NCBI GenBank assembly: GCA_937901185.1
Contig: CALCHR010000221.1
Span: 1-24,575, forward strand
Source of the DNA: an uncultured Bacteroidales bacterium
GTDB taxonomy: Bacteria > Bacteroidota > Bacteroidia > Bacteroidales > Bacteroidaceae
Direction of reading: 5' to 3'
DNA: 24,575 nucleotides
The notes under the pieces are model-generated. The model saw only the letters and a program-made list of their open reading frames with translations. It ran no database searches and had not been told where the DNA came from. The first letter of the stretch is position 1; every line of letters begins with the position of its first letter. Positions 23,573-24,575 of the stretch are shown here, one piece after another. A program made the position numbers and the translations under genes.

Positions 23573-23603
23573 CAAATGAAGTTATTTTTATTGTGACAGC
23601 CAA
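23573..23603 (-). promoter_or_regulatory. Promoter of the DUF349 gene
   Basis: On the minus strand TTG (23603-23601), 20 nt of spacer and TTCATTTG (23580-23573) match the Bacteroidota promoter apart from T for A in the second base of the -7 box. The TTG lies within the left arm of the corA hairpin. The leader would be about 50 nt. Confidence 0.5.
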
Positions 23604-23628
23604 GTTTTTTTACATTTTTTTACTTGGC
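23599..23628 (-). terminator. Probable terminator hairpin after corA
   Basis: GCCAAGT (23599-23605) and ACTTGGC (23622-23628) are perfect 7-bp arms around an A-rich loop (minus strand), seven bases after the corA stop. There is no downstream T-run on the minus strand, so it is weak as an intrinsic terminator. Confidence 0.45.
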
Positions 23629-23635
23629 AAGACTG

Positions 23636-24562
23636 CTATATCCAAGTTTTGCGGCGGAACAAACCATAGAATATTCCGGTCACAGAGAAAGAAAGGACTA
23701 TCACCAAGGGGAATCCCCACCAGAAGTCTTCCAGGCCGGAGATGAGGTTCATACCGAAGATGCTGGCTATCAACGTAGGGAACATCAGGATGATGGAGAT
23801 GGAGGTCATCTGCTTCATGACGCCCGACATGTTGTTGTTGATAATGCTGGCATAGGTCTCCATCGTGGAGTCGAGGATGTGTGCGTAGATATTGGTGGTT
23901 TCGCGCGCCTGGTTCATCTCGATGGTGACGTCTTCGATAAGGTCGGCGTCGAGCTCATCCACCGGCAGTTTGAACTTCAGTTTTGAAAGGAGCGTCTCGT
24001 TACCACGGATGGACGTAATGAAGTAGGTCAAACTATCCTGCAGGCGTGAGAGGCCGATGAGGTCTTCGTTGTCTATCTTGCGATCAAGGTTGCGCTTGGC
24101 CTCTTCAATGAGGATGTTGATTTGCTTCAGGCGTTTCAAGTACCACACGGCGGCTGAGAGGAACAGGCGGAACACCAAGTCGACAGAGTCGGTAAAGCCT
24201 CGGTTGCGCTTCTGCTGATAGGAGACAAAGTCTATCATCATGTTCGTCTCGTAGTTGCACACGGTGACGCAGACGCCTTTGTTCAGGATGATACCCAAAG
24301 GGATGGTGGTGTGAGGCGTGCGCGACTGCACTTCCTTCACATAGGGAATGCGCAAGATAATCAGCTGCCAACCATCGTCGTAGTCGTAGCGAGAGCGTTC
24401 ATCCTTGTCTCGGATGTCGTCGAGGAAGTAGTCGGGAATTTTTAGTTCGTTCAAGAGGAAATCTTCGTCCTCGGGAGTGGGGCAAGTCACTTGAGTCCAG
24501 CAATTAGGCTCCCAGTTCTCAAGTGTGCGCAAAGATTGATTGATGTTCCAGTAAGTTCGCAT
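23636..24562 (-). CDS. corA: CorA-family divalent metal (Mg2+/Co2+) transporter
   Basis: A 308-residue inner-membrane channel protein. The large N-terminal cytoplasmic domain (1-240) includes WQLIILRIPYV and a long helix region (RLKQINILIEEAKRNLDRKI). The end has the two transmembrane helices: the first (about 250-268, TSISIILMFPTLIASIFG) is followed by the selectivity signature G270-M271-N272, and the second is FPLVIVLSFSVTGIFYGLF (284-302), with the short basic tail RRKTWI. The metal cannot be assigned from sequence alone; Mg2+ or Co2+ is usual. The gene starts 13 bases before the window edge, so its upstream context is not visible. Confidence 0.92.
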   Translation of the reverse strand: MRTYWNINQSLRTLENWEPNCWTQVTCPTPEDEDFLLNELKIPDYFLDDIRDKDERSRYDYDDGWQLIILRIPYVKEVQSRTPHTTIPLGIILNKGVCVTVCNYETNMMIDFVSYQQKRNRGFTDSVDLVFRLFLSAAVWYLKRLKQINILIEEAKRNLDRKIDNEDLIGLSRLQDSLTYFITSIRGNETLLSKLKFKLPVDELDADLIEDVTIEMNQARETTNIYAHILDSTMETYASIINNNMSGVMKQMTSISIILMFPTLIASIFGMNLISGLEDFWWGFPLVIVLSFSVTGIFYGLFRRKTWI

Positions 24563-24575
24563 AGGCAGTCCTCCA

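Overview
The window reads as chromosomal DNA of a Bacteroidota bacterium, most likely order Bacteroidales and perhaps Prevotellaceae. Three things point there: the gene families (a Bacteroidales-type CstA, PASTA/RluD/Ddl in a row, a multi-repeat DUF349 protein, a NigD-like lipoprotein); several promoters of the Bacteroidota form TTG-N20-TAnnTTTG; and weak Shine-Dalgarno sequences. The genus is an inference. I see no tRNA, rRNA, CRISPR array, prophage or insertion sequence.

Layout. 1-390: the tail of an unidentified gene, its terminator, a degenerate 20-23 bp tandem repeat (locus A) and a promoter. 390-3069: metY (homocysteine synthesis) on +, converging with a cstA-like permease gene on - whose 3' end has been replaced by unrelated DNA, with a fragment of a secreted-protein gene lying between. 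3088-3900: rsmA on -. 3952-6861: a + strand group of an LPG-synthase/flippase-like membrane protein, the dipeptidase pepD and a DUF2752 membrane protein. 6857-7107: repeat locus B between convergent units. 7108-14814: a long - strand envelope operon, in transcription order PASTA protein, rluD, ddl, a PlsC-like acyltransferase, a NigD-like lipoprotein, a DUF2156 protein, a GNAT enzyme and a phytase-like secreted esterase. 14966-15124: rpmH, a 52-residue gene with its own promoter and terminator. 15328-15495: repeat locus C. 15585-21576: a - strand run of mnmA, a subtilase, xseA, xseB, trmB and the mrp/apbC ATPase, closed by a strong terminator. 21706-24562: a DUF349 coiled-coil protein and a CorA-type metal transporter.

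How the genes fit together. The envelope operon joins peptidoglycan precursor synthesis (Ddl), a membrane PASTA protein, lipid acylation and possible lipid aminoacylation (DUF2156 plus GNAT). The separate LPG-flippase-like gene could be its partner, like the two halves of MprF. The 15.6-21.6 kb run holds RNA modification (MnmA, TrmB), DNA repair (XseAB), Fe-S carriage (Mrp) and a secreted protease.

The two most interesting features are not genes. First, loci B and C share a 56-nt head (about 44 of 56 positions identical, opposite orientations) that runs straight into locus-specific tandem units of about 21 bp. This looks like an undescribed dispersed intergenic element; locus A has similar short-period repeats without the head. 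Second, the metY/cstA junction looks like a recombination or assembly chimera, with a break near 1790 and a codon-usage shift near 1320.
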